A program made the position numbers and the translations under genes. 45,740 nt of DNA, from contig JAFXZI010000014.1 in the NCBI GenBank assembly GCA_017541325.1, forward strand, positions 1-45,740. Direction: 5' to 3'. Shown here in pieces: positions 8,167 through 16,444 of this stretch (the stretch's first letter is position 1; every line of letters begins with the position of its first letter). The notes below the pieces were generated by a model, which saw only the letters and a program-made list of their open reading frames with translations, was not told where the DNA came from and did not search any database. This DNA comes from Bacilli bacterium. Lineage in GTDB: Bacteria > Bacillota_I > Bacilli_A > RF39 > UBA660.

Positions 8167-8217
8167 AACCCCCTAAGAATTAAATTTTATATTACTATAA
8201 GGGGTTATAAAAGTCAA
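8167..8217 (-). promoter_or_regulatory. Promoter nested in an RBS-blocking hairpin
   Basis: A promoter TTGACT (8212-8217) / TAATAT (8189-8194), 17-bp spacer, overlaps a hairpin with arms AACCCC (8201-8206) and GGGGTT (8167-8172). The 3' arm carries the AGGGGG ribosome binding site of the downstream gene and is followed by TTTTTATATG. Transcripts starting here would lack the 5' arm and expose the site; read-through from dinG would include both arms and either terminate or hide it. The sequence elements are visible, the regulatory reading is inference. Confidence 0.5.
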
Positions 8218-8222
8218 TTTAA

Positions 8223-10274
8223 CTATTTAGAATTTCTTTTTTCTTCAAAGAATTCTCCAACTTTATTTATATCAGTAGTAACATTAGAGAATGGCAATGC
8301 TTCTTCTATAGGTTTTCTGTATTTATTTGGAATAATACGACTATCTAGAATACTTACTACTCCAATGTCATCTTCTCCTCTAATTAATCTTCCTGTACCT
8401 TGCTTTAATTTAATTAGCATACTAGGAAGATATACTTGAGTAAATCCTAAATTACCACCATACATTTTTGCTTTAGCATCAATTATAGGATCGACAACTG
8501 GGAATGGTAATTTAGGTATAATTACATGTTCAAGTGAATTTCCTTTTACATCAATTCCTTCCCAGAATCCAGTTGCAAGTAAACAAGCATTTGTATCTTC
8601 CATAAATTCTCTTTTACTAATATCACTATTATTTTCATTTTGAATTATTATATTAAAATCATGTTCTGTTTTAATAAGTCTTTGATATACCGCTTCCATA
8701 TCTGCTTTAGAAGTAAATAGTATTAAGCTTCTTCCACCGGACATATTAATTAGTCTATCTGTTTCAGATGCAATAGAATCTAAATAAGCTTCATGATCTT
8801 CATCCCTAGGAGATAAAGTACTCGTAGATAAATACATCATTGTATTATTTTCATAATCATATGGGGATTTTATACTTCTTTCAGGAGATAAAGAAAAACC
8901 TTGAAATTCACTTGTTGTTAAACCTAAAGCATTAGAGAAAAATTCAATATCTATATTACCATCTTCAAAAGTCCTTGATGATAATGTTGCAGATGTAAAC
9001 ATTTTTCCATATCCTGCTTCTTTAAATAATTTCGCTGCGATATGAGAAAGATTTCTTTTAACACAACACAAATTTACTCTATTACGTTCTCCTGGTACAA
9101 AAGTTGCCCAAAAGACATTAGTTCTATCTTCAAAAGCTTTAGTAAGATCACATAAAGCATCTCGATATTCTCTTAAATTATACATTGCTCTTTTCTCTTG
9201 TTTAGACCATCCAGAAAGTGTTCTAGCATAACTATCAAATTCATCATATAATTCTAAAAATTCATATATTTTTTCTAGCAGATTACTAGATACAGTAAAT
9301 GGAAATCTTCCTTCATCAGTTACACTTTCTTCTTTTCTTTTTGAAATTGACGCTCTAACACTTCTAGATATAGTTTCATAAATACTATTAGATTTTTTAA
9401 TTAATTTAGAAATAGTACTAGATACACCAATATCTTGACAATTATTAAAAGCATTTACTATATCTCTACTATTAAACTCACAAGTATAAGCACTTATTAT
9501 TCTTTCTTCTAAAGTATGTGCTTCATCAAGTACTAAGAATGAAGGTTTATGTATTTGACCTCTTATATCATCTACTTTAACTCCTCTTCTCATTAGTTCT
9601 TGTTTTTCTAGTGTTTTCTTTTGACTATCAATTAACATATCATGGTTAGTAATTACTATCATACTATCTTTAGCCCACATATCTCTTTTCATTTGATAAA
9701 GACAATTTGCCCTAAAATTACAATTACGGCAGTCTACATTTTGAACATTTATCTTTTCCCAAGAAAAACCACTAATTCCATCATATGCTGCTTTATCTAG
9801 AGTTTTAGGATTAGTTTGATCAAAGATTCCTTCAATTGTATCTCTATCTTTGCTCTTTTTTGAAGATGATAAAAAGGCATTAGCTCTTTGAATACAAACA
9901 TAGTTATTTTTACCTTTAGCAATAACAACTGGTACCTTTACATTTAATAATCTTTCTAAGTTCTCTACTTCTGCTTTTAATTGCTCTTGTAAAGCAATAG
10001 TTGATGTAGATATAACAAATCCTGTTGGTACTTGTTTATGACGTTTAGTTGCCAAATATGCACCAAATAAAGGTACTAAATAACCAATAGTTTTTCCAGT
10101 ACCTACTCCAGCTTCTTGAATTAGGATATCATTATCACCTATTCTAGACATAACATTATATGATAATTCTTCTTGTCCTTCTCTAGAACTCAATCCTTTA
10201 AATTCACCACTGGCCATTCTTCTATAAAAATCTTCAATAAAGTCATATATTTCTTGTTCTATTTCTCTTGTCAT
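8223..10274 (-). CDS. dinG: DinG/XPD-family DNA helicase with iron-sulfur cluster
   Basis: 683-residue superfamily 2 helicase. Walker A GVGTGKT is at 56-62 and the DEAH box at 250-253 (FLVLDEAHTLEER). Four cysteines at about 127, 182, 185 and 191 fit the 4Fe-4S cluster of the DinG/XPD group, which unwinds DNA 5' to 3' and helps clear forks and R-loops. Late motifs include ATGFWEGIDVKG and QGTGRLIRGEDD, the latter with the arginine finger. There is no N-terminal exonuclease domain, so it matches the short DinG/YoaA form and not the long Bacillus DinG. It follows rnc by 8 bp and was probably transcribed with it. Which member (DinG or YoaA) is not certain. Confidence 0.9.
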   Translation of the reverse strand: MTREIEQEIYDFIEDFYRRMASGEFKGLSSREGQEELSYNVMSRIGDNDILIQEAGVGTGKTIGYLVPLFGAYLATKRHKQVPTGFVISTSTIALQEQLKAEVENLERLLNVKVPVVIAKGKNNYVCIQRANAFLSSSKKSKDRDTIEGIFDQTNPKTLDKAAYDGISGFSWEKINVQNVDCRNCNFRANCLYQMKRDMWAKDSMIVITNHDMLIDSQKKTLEKQELMRRGVKVDDIRGQIHKPSFLVLDEAHTLEERIISAYTCEFNSRDIVNAFNNCQDIGVSSTISKLIKKSNSIYETISRSVRASISKRKEESVTDEGRFPFTVSSNLLEKIYEFLELYDEFDSYARTLSGWSKQEKRAMYNLREYRDALCDLTKAFEDRTNVFWATFVPGERNRVNLCCVKRNLSHIAAKLFKEAGYGKMFTSATLSSRTFEDGNIDIEFFSNALGLTTSEFQGFSLSPERSIKSPYDYENNTMMYLSTSTLSPRDEDHEAYLDSIASETDRLINMSGGRSLILFTSKADMEAVYQRLIKTEHDFNIIIQNENNSDISKREFMEDTNACLLATGFWEGIDVKGNSLEHVIIPKLPFPVVDPIIDAKAKMYGGNLGFTQVYLPSMLIKLKQGTGRLIRGEDDIGVVSILDSRIIPNKYRKPIEEALPFSNVTTDINKVGEFFEEKRNSK

Positions 10275-10282
10275 AACATCAC

Positions 10283-10957
10283 CTACTTATCTTGTTTAGC
10301 AAGTCTTGTTAGAGCATCTTTAGCAGCCTCTTGTTCTGATTCTTTTTTACTACTACCAACTCCAGTACCATATTTAATATCATCAATCATTACAACAGTA
10401 GTAAATGTCTTATCATGTGCTGGTCCTTCTTCATTTGTTAATACATATTTTAGGCTTCTTCTATCTGTTTGAGTGTACTCTTGTAAAATAGATTTGTAAT
10501 CACTAAAGAAAGTTATATCTGGATTTTCTATATAAGGAACAATTATATTTAAGACTACCTCTTTAGTTTTTTCAAATCCTTGATCTAGATACAATGCACC
10601 AATAAAAGCTTCAAATATATCAGCTAAAATTACTTTTTTATATCTTCCACCATCTTTTTCTTCACCATGTCCTACTCTTATATAATTACTAAAATCTAAA
10701 TCAGAAGCATATTTAAAACAGGCATCTTCACAAACATAGCTAGCACGAAGTTTAGTCATATCTCCTTCTTTAATATTTAAGTTATTATATAAATAATCAC
10801 TAGATATTAATTCAAGTACAGCATCTCCTAAAAATTCTAATCTTTCATAATCTGCTTTTAAATTATTTTCATTTACATATGATGAGTGTGAAAATGCAGT
10901 ATTATATATTTTTTCTGAATTAGGTATAATATTTATTCTTTTAAATAGTTCCTTCAC
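10283..10957 (-). CDS. rnc: Ribonuclease III
   Basis: 224 residues. Cuts double-stranded RNA, including rRNA precursors. The catalytic signature ERLEFLGDAVLELI with its acidic residues is near 38-51, a second acidic site ADIFEAFIGALYLD is near 110-123, and a double-stranded RNA-binding domain fills the C-terminus (GVGSSKKESEQEAAKDAL). Two in-frame GTG codons are possible starts. The inner one (10957) sits 5 bases after AGGTGA, while the outer one (10966) overlaps that site, so the inner start is preferred. dinG follows at once. The divergent lipoprotein gene lies 84 bp away. Confidence 0.95.
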   Translation of the reverse strand: MKELFKRINIIPNSEKIYNTAFSHSSYVNENNLKADYERLEFLGDAVLELISSDYLYNNLNIKEGDMTKLRASYVCEDACFKYASDLDFSNYIRVGHGEEKDGGRYKKVILADIFEAFIGALYLDQGFEKTKEVVLNIIVPYIENPDITFFSDYKSILQEYTQTDRRSLKYVLTNEEGPAHDKTFTTVVMIDDIKYGTGVGSSKKESEQEAAKDALTRLAKQDK

Positions 10958-10990
10958 AAAAATCACCTATTATAATTATATCAAACTTTA

Positions 10991-11019
10991 TTGAAAAAAT
11001 AGAGATTTTTTAGTAGAAT
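10991..11019 (+). promoter_or_regulatory. Promoter of the lipoprotein/coiled-coil operon
   Basis: TTGAAA (10991-10996) and TAGAAT (11014-11019) with a 17-bp spacer on the plus strand, ahead of a GGAGTGG ribosome binding site and the ATG at 11042. Confidence 0.75.
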
Positions 11020-11041
11020 TAAATATGATTGGAGTGGTTAA

Positions 11042-11902
11042 ATGAAAAGATTAATTTTAACTGGATTTATATTATTTTCTTTAATGATAATTACTACTGG
11101 ATGTGTAAAAAAGGATAGTATGGAAGATATAGATATTATTACTTCTTCTTATCCTATAGAATATTTAGTAAATAGAATGTATGGTAATAAAGCTGATATT
11201 CAAGATATTTTCCCAGATAGTGAATCAATTGATACATATAAACTTAATAATAAAGAATTAAAAAAATATAGTAATAGAGATTTATTTATTTATAATGGTA
11301 ATAATGCTAGTAACATAGCACTTGAATTAAGTAATAGAAATCATAATATTTTATTAATAGATTCTACTAGAGGAATGAATTCAAGTTATGGTGTTGAAGA
11401 ATTATGGCTTGATCCATCTAATATGTTAATGATGGCTTTAAATATTAAAACAGGATTACAAGAATACATTACAAATAACTACTTAATAGATGAAATAAAT
11501 AATAATTATCAAGATTTAAAAATAGAATTATCTGAATTAGATGCAGACTATAAATTAAGTGTAGAAAATGCACCTGTTAAAACTTTAGTAGTTACTAATG
11601 AATCATTAGGTTTCTTAGAAAAATATGGATTAACTATTATTGTTTTAAATGATGAAACTTTAGATAAGACATATAATGAAGTAAGATCATTAATATATAA
11701 TAAAACACTTAGTAATATTTATATGTTTGATGAAAAAGAAATAAATGAAAAGACACAAAAACTTATAGATGATACAAAAATTAAAAAAGTTGTTTTAGAT
11801 CGATTGGATTTTATAACTGATGAACAAAGAAAAGCTGATAAAGATTATATGTCTATTATGGAAGACAATTTGGATTTAATAAAAAACGAATTATATAAAT
11901 AA
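11042..11902 (+). CDS. ZnuA/TroA-fold lipoprotein lacking metal-binding histidines
   Basis: 286 residues. Lipoprotein signal with lipobox TTGC (Cys21), then a sequence that lines up with the metal-binding proteins of zinc/manganese ABC transporters: IITSSYPIEYLVNRM (32-46), LFIYNGNN (81-88), LWLDPSN (121-127), TNESLGFLEKYGL (185-197) and a terminal DYM..M..NLDLIKNEL. In functional members each of the first three regions has a histidine metal ligand (PHDWEP, PHVWLDP, SHDAFGYF). Here these positions read near Ile63, Glu120 and Asn186, so all three are gone. No permease or ATPase gene is nearby; the partner is the coiled-coil gene 13 bp downstream. It may be a scaffold or bind another ligand. 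Confidence 0.8.
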   Translation: MKRLILTGFILFSLMIITTGCVKKDSMEDIDIITSSYPIEYLVNRMYGNKADIQDIFPDSESIDTYKLNNKELKKYSNRDLFIYNGNNASNIALELSNRNHNILLIDSTRGMNSSYGVEELWLDPSNMLMMALNIKTGLQEYITNNYLIDEINNNYQDLKIELSELDADYKLSVENAPVKTLVVTNESLGFLEKYGLTIIVLNDETLDKTYNEVRSLIYNKTLSNIYMFDEKEINEKTQKLIDDTKIKKVVLDRLDFITDEQRKADKDYMSIMEDNLDLIKNELYK

Positions 11903-11915
11903 TTAGGAGGTATTC

Positions 11916-13604
11916 ATGAAAGAAAGTAAAGACATCAAAGATAGAACACTTCCTTTTCTTTTGATTCAAGAAAAAGAAAAAAAAGAAAAAGAGGAAGCTG
12001 AAAAAAAAGAACAATTAGTAAGCAGATCTATTAATATAAATACAGATGTCGTTAAAAAAAGTGATAATCCAGTACCAACTACAGAAGTAATTCAACCTAC
12101 AATTATAAATCAAGTTAATACTACTCCACTTAATGATGATAAACAAATAGTAGAATCTATTCCATTAGTAGAAAAAACAAGAAAAGAAGGAGAAACAGTT
12201 GTTACAACATCAACAACAACAGTAACTCCTACTGATGTTACTCCAGTAATTGTTGATATGATTCCAATGAGTGATAAAGAAGTATCTATTAAAACAGAAG
12301 AAGTACAACAAGAACAAGGAAGTAATACCATAACTACTACTACAACTACTAAAGAGACAACAGAAAAAGAACGTCCTGTTATAGTTGATATGATACCTAT
12401 TTCAACGGAACCTGTAATAATTCCTGCTAATGAAGAAAAACAAGTTGAAACTGAAAGTGAAGAAAAAGAAGAAGCTACTTCTACTACTCTAACAACGATT
12501 ACTCCTTTATCTCAAGAAGAACAAGTACATTTAACAATTATTGAAGAAATAAAAGAATTTATTGATGATGATTTAAAAGAAGTTGAAGATTTAGCATATA
12601 AAATTGAAGTATTACAAGAACAAGAACAAGAAGAAGATACTGTTCTTGTTGAAGAAGAAGAAAGAATAAAAAAAGAACTTCAAGAATTAGAAAGAAAAAT
12701 TGAAGAACTTCGTACTAGATATGAAAAATTATATGAAAAATTAAAAATACAAAATATAGAAATTATAGATAATGATATTCTTGAAATATCAATTAAAGAT
12801 TATATTGAAGATACTAAAGAAGGACAAGATACAAGCAAGTATTTTGATCAAATTGAAGAAGTTACAATATACATTGATATATTAAATAGAATAATTGAAC
12901 TTGATCAAGCTAAAGATGAACTATCTACTAAAGTAGATGAAAAAGTTGAACAATTTGAAGAAAAAGAACAAAGTTTTGAGGAAGCACAAGATAAAAAAGT
13001 AGATATAGAAAAGATTAATGTTGATATTGAAACATATAATGAAATAGTTAGAAAATCTCTTGAGCAACTTAAAGAAAAAATGAGTAGAAGTACAGAAATA
13101 TCTTCTAGAATAGAAACATCATCTAGAAGAGCGATTAACTGGGGAAGAATATTAGTAGCGATTGTAATGTTATCACAAACTCCTCGTATTCCACCTACTC
13201 CTCGTGGTACTTATTTAAGAGCTGGTTTAGTTGCAGTTGCTATTCATTTATTACTTCATGCTACCTATAGAGAGAATACAACCAGAAGAATAAATACTAT
13301 TACTTATACAGACTTTAGACAAGAAATATTAAGCAGTAAAGAAATGCTTACTGAATCATTAAAATTAATTGGTACCTCTTTTGATGAATTACAACAATTC
13401 AAAAAAATGTTAGAAGATGAATTTGGAGAATATGCAGATCAAATTCCAGAATATTCAAAACTTATTAAATCATTAATTGATTTAGAAAAAGAATTACAAA
13501 GACAAGAAGAAAAAGCTAATGAATATAAAAAAGAAATTGAAGAAAGATTAGAAGTAAACGAAGAAAAAATAAAAAGAATTGAAGAATATACAACAGTAGA
13601 ATAA
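11916..13604 (+). CDS. Long coiled-coil protein with a central membrane hairpin
   Basis: 562 residues, no family recognised. Residues 1-200 are charged and Thr-rich, with long Thr/Glu runs and a duplicated motif VIVDMIP (about 111-117 and 155-161). Residues 205-400 are strongly heptad-like (Glu/Lys/Leu/Ile), predicted coiled coil. Residues 408-450 hold two hydrophobic segments split by the Pro/Arg turn QTPRIPPTPRGT, suggesting a membrane hairpin with both ends on the same side. Residues 465-562 are a second coiled coil. There is no signal peptide. AGGAGG precedes the ATG, and the gene is cotranscribed with the ZnuA-like lipoprotein. A structural or tethering role is plausible inference. Confidence 0.75.
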   Translation: MKESKDIKDRTLPFLLIQEKEKKEKEEAEKKEQLVSRSININTDVVKKSDNPVPTTEVIQPTIINQVNTTPLNDDKQIVESIPLVEKTRKEGETVVTTSTTTVTPTDVTPVIVDMIPMSDKEVSIKTEEVQQEQGSNTITTTTTTKETTEKERPVIVDMIPISTEPVIIPANEEKQVETESEEKEEATSTTLTTITPLSQEEQVHLTIIEEIKEFIDDDLKEVEDLAYKIEVLQEQEQEEDTVLVEEEERIKKELQELERKIEELRTRYEKLYEKLKIQNIEIIDNDILEISIKDYIEDTKEGQDTSKYFDQIEEVTIYIDILNRIIELDQAKDELSTKVDEKVEQFEEKEQSFEEAQDKKVDIEKINVDIETYNEIVRKSLEQLKEKMSRSTEISSRIETSSRRAINWGRILVAIVMLSQTPRIPPTPRGTYLRAGLVAVAIHLLLHATYRENTTRRINTITYTDFRQEILSSKEMLTESLKLIGTSFDELQQFKKMLEDEFGEYADQIPEYSKLIKSLIDLEKELQRQEEKANEYKKEIEERLEVNEEKIKRIEEYTTVE

Positions 13605-13632
13605 AAAAAGATGACTAAGTCATCTTTTTTTT
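13603..13632. terminator. Bidirectional terminator between convergent genes
   Basis: Near-perfect palindrome centred on GATGACTAAGTCATC with A7 before it and T8 after it. It can end transcription of the plus-strand coiled-coil gene and the minus-strand Ig-like gene, whose stop codon touches it. Confidence 0.9.
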
Positions 13633-14728
13633 ACATATCAAAATTGAAATCTCCATTTTCATTAATTGATGGTGATGACCTAGGTCCACTTCCACCACCC
13701 TTTTTAAGTTTAAGTAAGAACATACCAATAATTGTTAATATACATGTAACAATAGCAGTTATTATACAAGGTACTATAGGACTTGATTTCTTTTCTTTTG
13801 TTTTCTTTTCTTCTACAGTAACTTTAATTTCAGTTTTTACTAAACCTGCATTAATTGTTATTTTTGCTTCTCCTGCACCCATTGCATGAATATTTAAATC
13901 TTTATCTATAACTGCAACATTTTCATCACTAGATTTTATATTAATATCTTCTTCTTTTACACTAGCATCAGTAGGATCTAATGTATATATTATTCTTTTC
14001 TTATCTCCTACATTTAAAGTAATATTACTTTCTTTAACTTTAATTTCTTTTAGTTCAACAGGATCTTTCATTACAGTAAAACGAACTGTTTTTTCAATAT
14101 CTCCACTTTTAATTACAACAGTACCTTCTCCTTCACCAGTAGCATTTACTAAACCAGAATCAGAAACTGTTAAAACATCATTATTATTACTAGTATAAGT
14201 TACTGATTTATCTCTAGCATTATCTGGTAATACTGTAACCATTAATTGAACACTTTCACCAATTGATAAAGTATTTTTATAATCCTCTACTTCAATACTA
14301 GAAACAGTTATTATTTTTTCTTTTTTAGTAATTGTTGCAACAGAAGACCCAGATGGTGCTGACATGCTTTCTCTAACTACAACATTTACTGATTGATTAC
14401 TAGAAAAATCTTTTTTTATTTTAAATACTGGATAAAGCGTTCCTTCACTACTACAAGTTATTTCATCTATTGAATATGAACAACTCGAATCATTTCCTTT
14501 TTCAAAACCAACTAATTGTAAATATTCTGTATCATAATTAAAACTAATTATTATTTTAGCACCAAGGTTTTGTTTACCAGAAAAATTTAAACTTAAAGTG
14601 ACATATTGACCAGCTACAGTCTCTTCTGGAAGGGTTCTAACAGATAGATTAGCTCCAGTTATCGCTTCTACTTTAATACCAAAAAATAATATAAATAGAT
14701 AAACAAATATAAACATATATCTCTTCAT
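13631..14728 (-). CDS. Cohesin-like/Big_2 Ig-domain membrane protein
   Basis: 365 residues. Signal peptide at 1-22 (MKRYMFIFVYLF, ending near VEA). Residues about 25-140 look like a cohesin-type beta domain (FNYDTEYLQLVGFEKG, then a Cys pair). Two bacterial Ig-like Big_2 domains follow, near 145-220 (LSIGESVQLMVTVLPDNA) and 225-304 (LNVGDKKRIIYTLDPTDA). A membrane helix at about 318-340 leaves a short Gly/Ser/Pro-rich cytoplasmic tail. So it is exported and anchored by its C-terminus, not by sortase. The start is the ATG after GAGGTGGA; a GTG three codons upstream overlaps the ribosome binding site. Function is likely surface structure or binding, ligand unknown. Confidence 0.85.
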   Translation of the reverse strand: MKRYMFIFVYLFILFFGIKVEAITGANLSVRTLPEETVAGQYVTLSLNFSGKQNLGAKIIISFNYDTEYLQLVGFEKGNDSSCSYSIDEITCSSEGTLYPVFKIKKDFSSNQSVNVVVRESMSAPSGSSVATITKKEKIITVSSIEVEDYKNTLSIGESVQLMVTVLPDNARDKSVTYTSNNNDVLTVSDSGLVNATGEGEGTVVIKSGDIEKTVRFTVMKDPVELKEIKVKESNITLNVGDKKRIIYTLDPTDASVKEEDINIKSSDENVAVIDKDLNIHAMGAGEAKITINAGLVKTEIKVTVEEKKTKEKKSSPIVPCIITAIVTCILTIIGMFLLKLKKGGGSGPRSSPSINENGDFNFDM

Positions 14729-14783
14729 ATTATCCACCTCTATTATAATTTATCATATTTTTAAACTTTATTTTTCTTTAAAA

Positions 14784-14812
14784 GAAAAAAGAAATGTAAA
14801 TTTACATTTCTT
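14784..14812 (-). terminator. Terminator of gmk
   Basis: Perfect 24-base palindrome (14789-14812, arms AAGAAATGTAAA/TTTACATTTCTT) followed by CTTTTTTCTTT on the minus strand, overlapping the end of gmk. Confidence 0.8.
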
Positions 14813-15494
14813 CCTCAATTTTAATTTCTTTGTTTTGCATTTCTTTATCACTAAGTAACATTTCATGCATGAATTCTTCTGGATTATTAAGTACTACTTC
14901 TTCTATACGATCACATCTACATTTTTCTGATATTAATATAGCTTCAATTTTCTTTATAGTATTACTTATTTCATCGTTTACTACTACATAGTTATATTTA
15001 GTTACTTCATTCATTTCTTTATATGCTTGTAAGAATCTTTGATTAATCTTTTCTTCTGAATCAGTTCCTCTATTCTTAAGTCTACTTTTTAAAGCATTAA
15101 GACTAGGAGGAAATAAGAAAATAAATATTGCTTCTGGAATAAGTTCTTTTATTTTAGCAGCTCCTTGAATTTCTATTACTAAGAATACATCTATTCCTTG
15201 ATCTAATTTCTCATTAATATATTTTTTTGGAGTACCATAATAATTATTTACATATTTTGCATATTCTAAAAAGAATCCTTCTTCTATTTTTTCTTCAAAG
15301 TCTTTCTTTGATACAAAATAATAATTTTCTCCTTCTTTCTCACCTTTACGCATTTCACGAGAAGTCATAGAAATAGATAGCCATGAATCATTATGAGTTT
15401 TAGTATACTCATTTACTATTGTATCTTTACCAACTCCTGATGGCCCAGAAATAACTATTAAACTACCTTTAGTTTTTGTTTTAATTAAACCCAT
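14802..15494 (-). CDS. gmk: Guanylate kinase
   Basis: 230 residues. Phosphorylates GMP to GDP with ATP. The P-loop GPSGVGKDT is near 17-25 and the GMP-binding part SMTSREMRKGEKEGENYYF near 42-60, with IEIQGAAKIKE and the lid region SRLKNRGTDSEE following. The protein is about 20-25 residues longer than usual: the extra C-terminal part, after the core ending near 200, is acidic (MLLSDKEMQNKEIKIEEEM). Asp follows the P-loop lysine where Gly or Ser is more usual. The ATG follows AGGTGAT. It stands between terminators, so is probably its own unit. Confidence 0.95.
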   Translation of the reverse strand: MGLIKTKTKGSLIVISGPSGVGKDTIVNEYTKTHNDSWLSISMTSREMRKGEKEGENYYFVSKKDFEEKIEEGFFLEYAKYVNNYYGTPKKYINEKLDQGIDVFLVIEIQGAAKIKELIPEAIFIFLFPPSLNALKSRLKNRGTDSEEKINQRFLQAYKEMNEVTKYNYVVVNDEISNTIKKIEAILISEKCRCDRIEEVVLNNPEEFMHEMLLSDKEMQNKEIKIEEEM

Positions 15495-15532
15495 AATATC
15501 ACCTATAAATAATATAACATAAATTATATAAC

Positions 15533-15556
15533 AAAAAAACGGATTACTCCGTTTTT
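15533..15556 (-). terminator. Terminator of the ribosomal protein/tsf block
   Basis: 9-bp stem AAAAACGGA/TCCGTTTTT with a 4-base loop (arms 15535-15543 and 15548-15556), T run on the minus strand, directly after the tsf stop. Confidence 0.9.
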
Positions 15557-15557
15557 A

Positions 15558-16430
15558 TTATCCATTAATTTGACTCATTACTTCTTCAGCAAAGTTCTCT
15601 TGTCTCTTTTCGATTCCTTCTCCTACTTCATAACGAATCATAGATTTAATAACTCCACCATTGTTTTTAGCAAAAGCTTCAACAGTTAAGTCTGGATCTT
15701 TAATAAATTCTTGCTCTAATAAACAATTTTCTTTATAGAATTTATTAATTCTACCATTAACCATCTTTTCAGCTATTTCAGCAGGTTTACCTTCATTCAT
15801 AGCTTGTTCTTTGATGATTTCTTTTTCATGATCTAGTACTTCAGCAGGTACTGAATCACGGTTTAAATATGAAGGATTCATAGCAGCAACATGCATAGCT
15901 ACATCTTTAGCTACATCTTCATTAGCTCCTTCAAGAACAGTAATAACTCCAATTCTTCCTCCCATATGTGAATAGATTCCGAATACTTCATTATCGTTCT
16001 TTACAACTTTTTCAAATCTTCTGAAACTTAACTTTTCACCAATAGTTGCTACTAAGTTTACTAAATATTCAGATATTTTTCCATTAGGAGTATCAATTTC
16101 CATTGCTTCTTCCATAGTTTTAGCATCACTATTTAAAATAGCATTACTAATTTCATCTACGAATGATTTAAATTTTTCATTTTTAGCAACGAAATCAGTT
16201 TCTGAGTTTACTTCTATAATAACAGCAGTATTTCCATTAACTACAATGTTAGTTAATCCTTCAGCTGCAATTCTAGATTCTTTTTTTGCAGCTTTAGCTG
16301 TTCCTTTTTTTCTTAAATAATCAATTGCTCCTTCCATATCTCCTTTAGATTCTTCAAGAGCATTTTTACAATCAGCTATTCCAGCTCCAGTTTTTTCTCT
16401 TAGAGCTTTAACATCTTCAATTGTATACAT
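15558..16430 (-). CDS. tsf: Elongation factor Ts
   Basis: 290 residues, normal length. Exchanges GDP for GTP on EF-Tu. The N-terminal UBA-like domain has the signature LREKTGAGIADCKNALEE (10-27) followed by GDMEGAIDYLRKKG. The core TDFVAKNEKFK (about 77-87), with the Asp-Phe pair that enters EF-Tu, is intact, and GGRIGVITVLEG and AMNPSYL mark the second subdomain. It follows rpsB by 14 bp with an AAGGAGGA site inside the gap, the classical rpsB-tsf arrangement. Confidence 0.97.
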   Translation of the reverse strand: MYTIEDVKALREKTGAGIADCKNALEESKGDMEGAIDYLRKKGTAKAAKKESRIAAEGLTNIVVNGNTAVIIEVNSETDFVAKNEKFKSFVDEISNAILNSDAKTMEEAMEIDTPNGKISEYLVNLVATIGEKLSFRRFEKVVKNDNEVFGIYSHMGGRIGVITVLEGANEDVAKDVAMHVAAMNPSYLNRDSVPAEVLDHEKEIIKEQAMNEGKPAEIAEKMVNGRINKFYKENCLLEQEFIKDPDLTVEAFAKNNGGVIKSMIRYEVGEGIEKRQENFAEEVMSQING

Positions 16431-16444
16431 ATTGTTCCTCCTTC

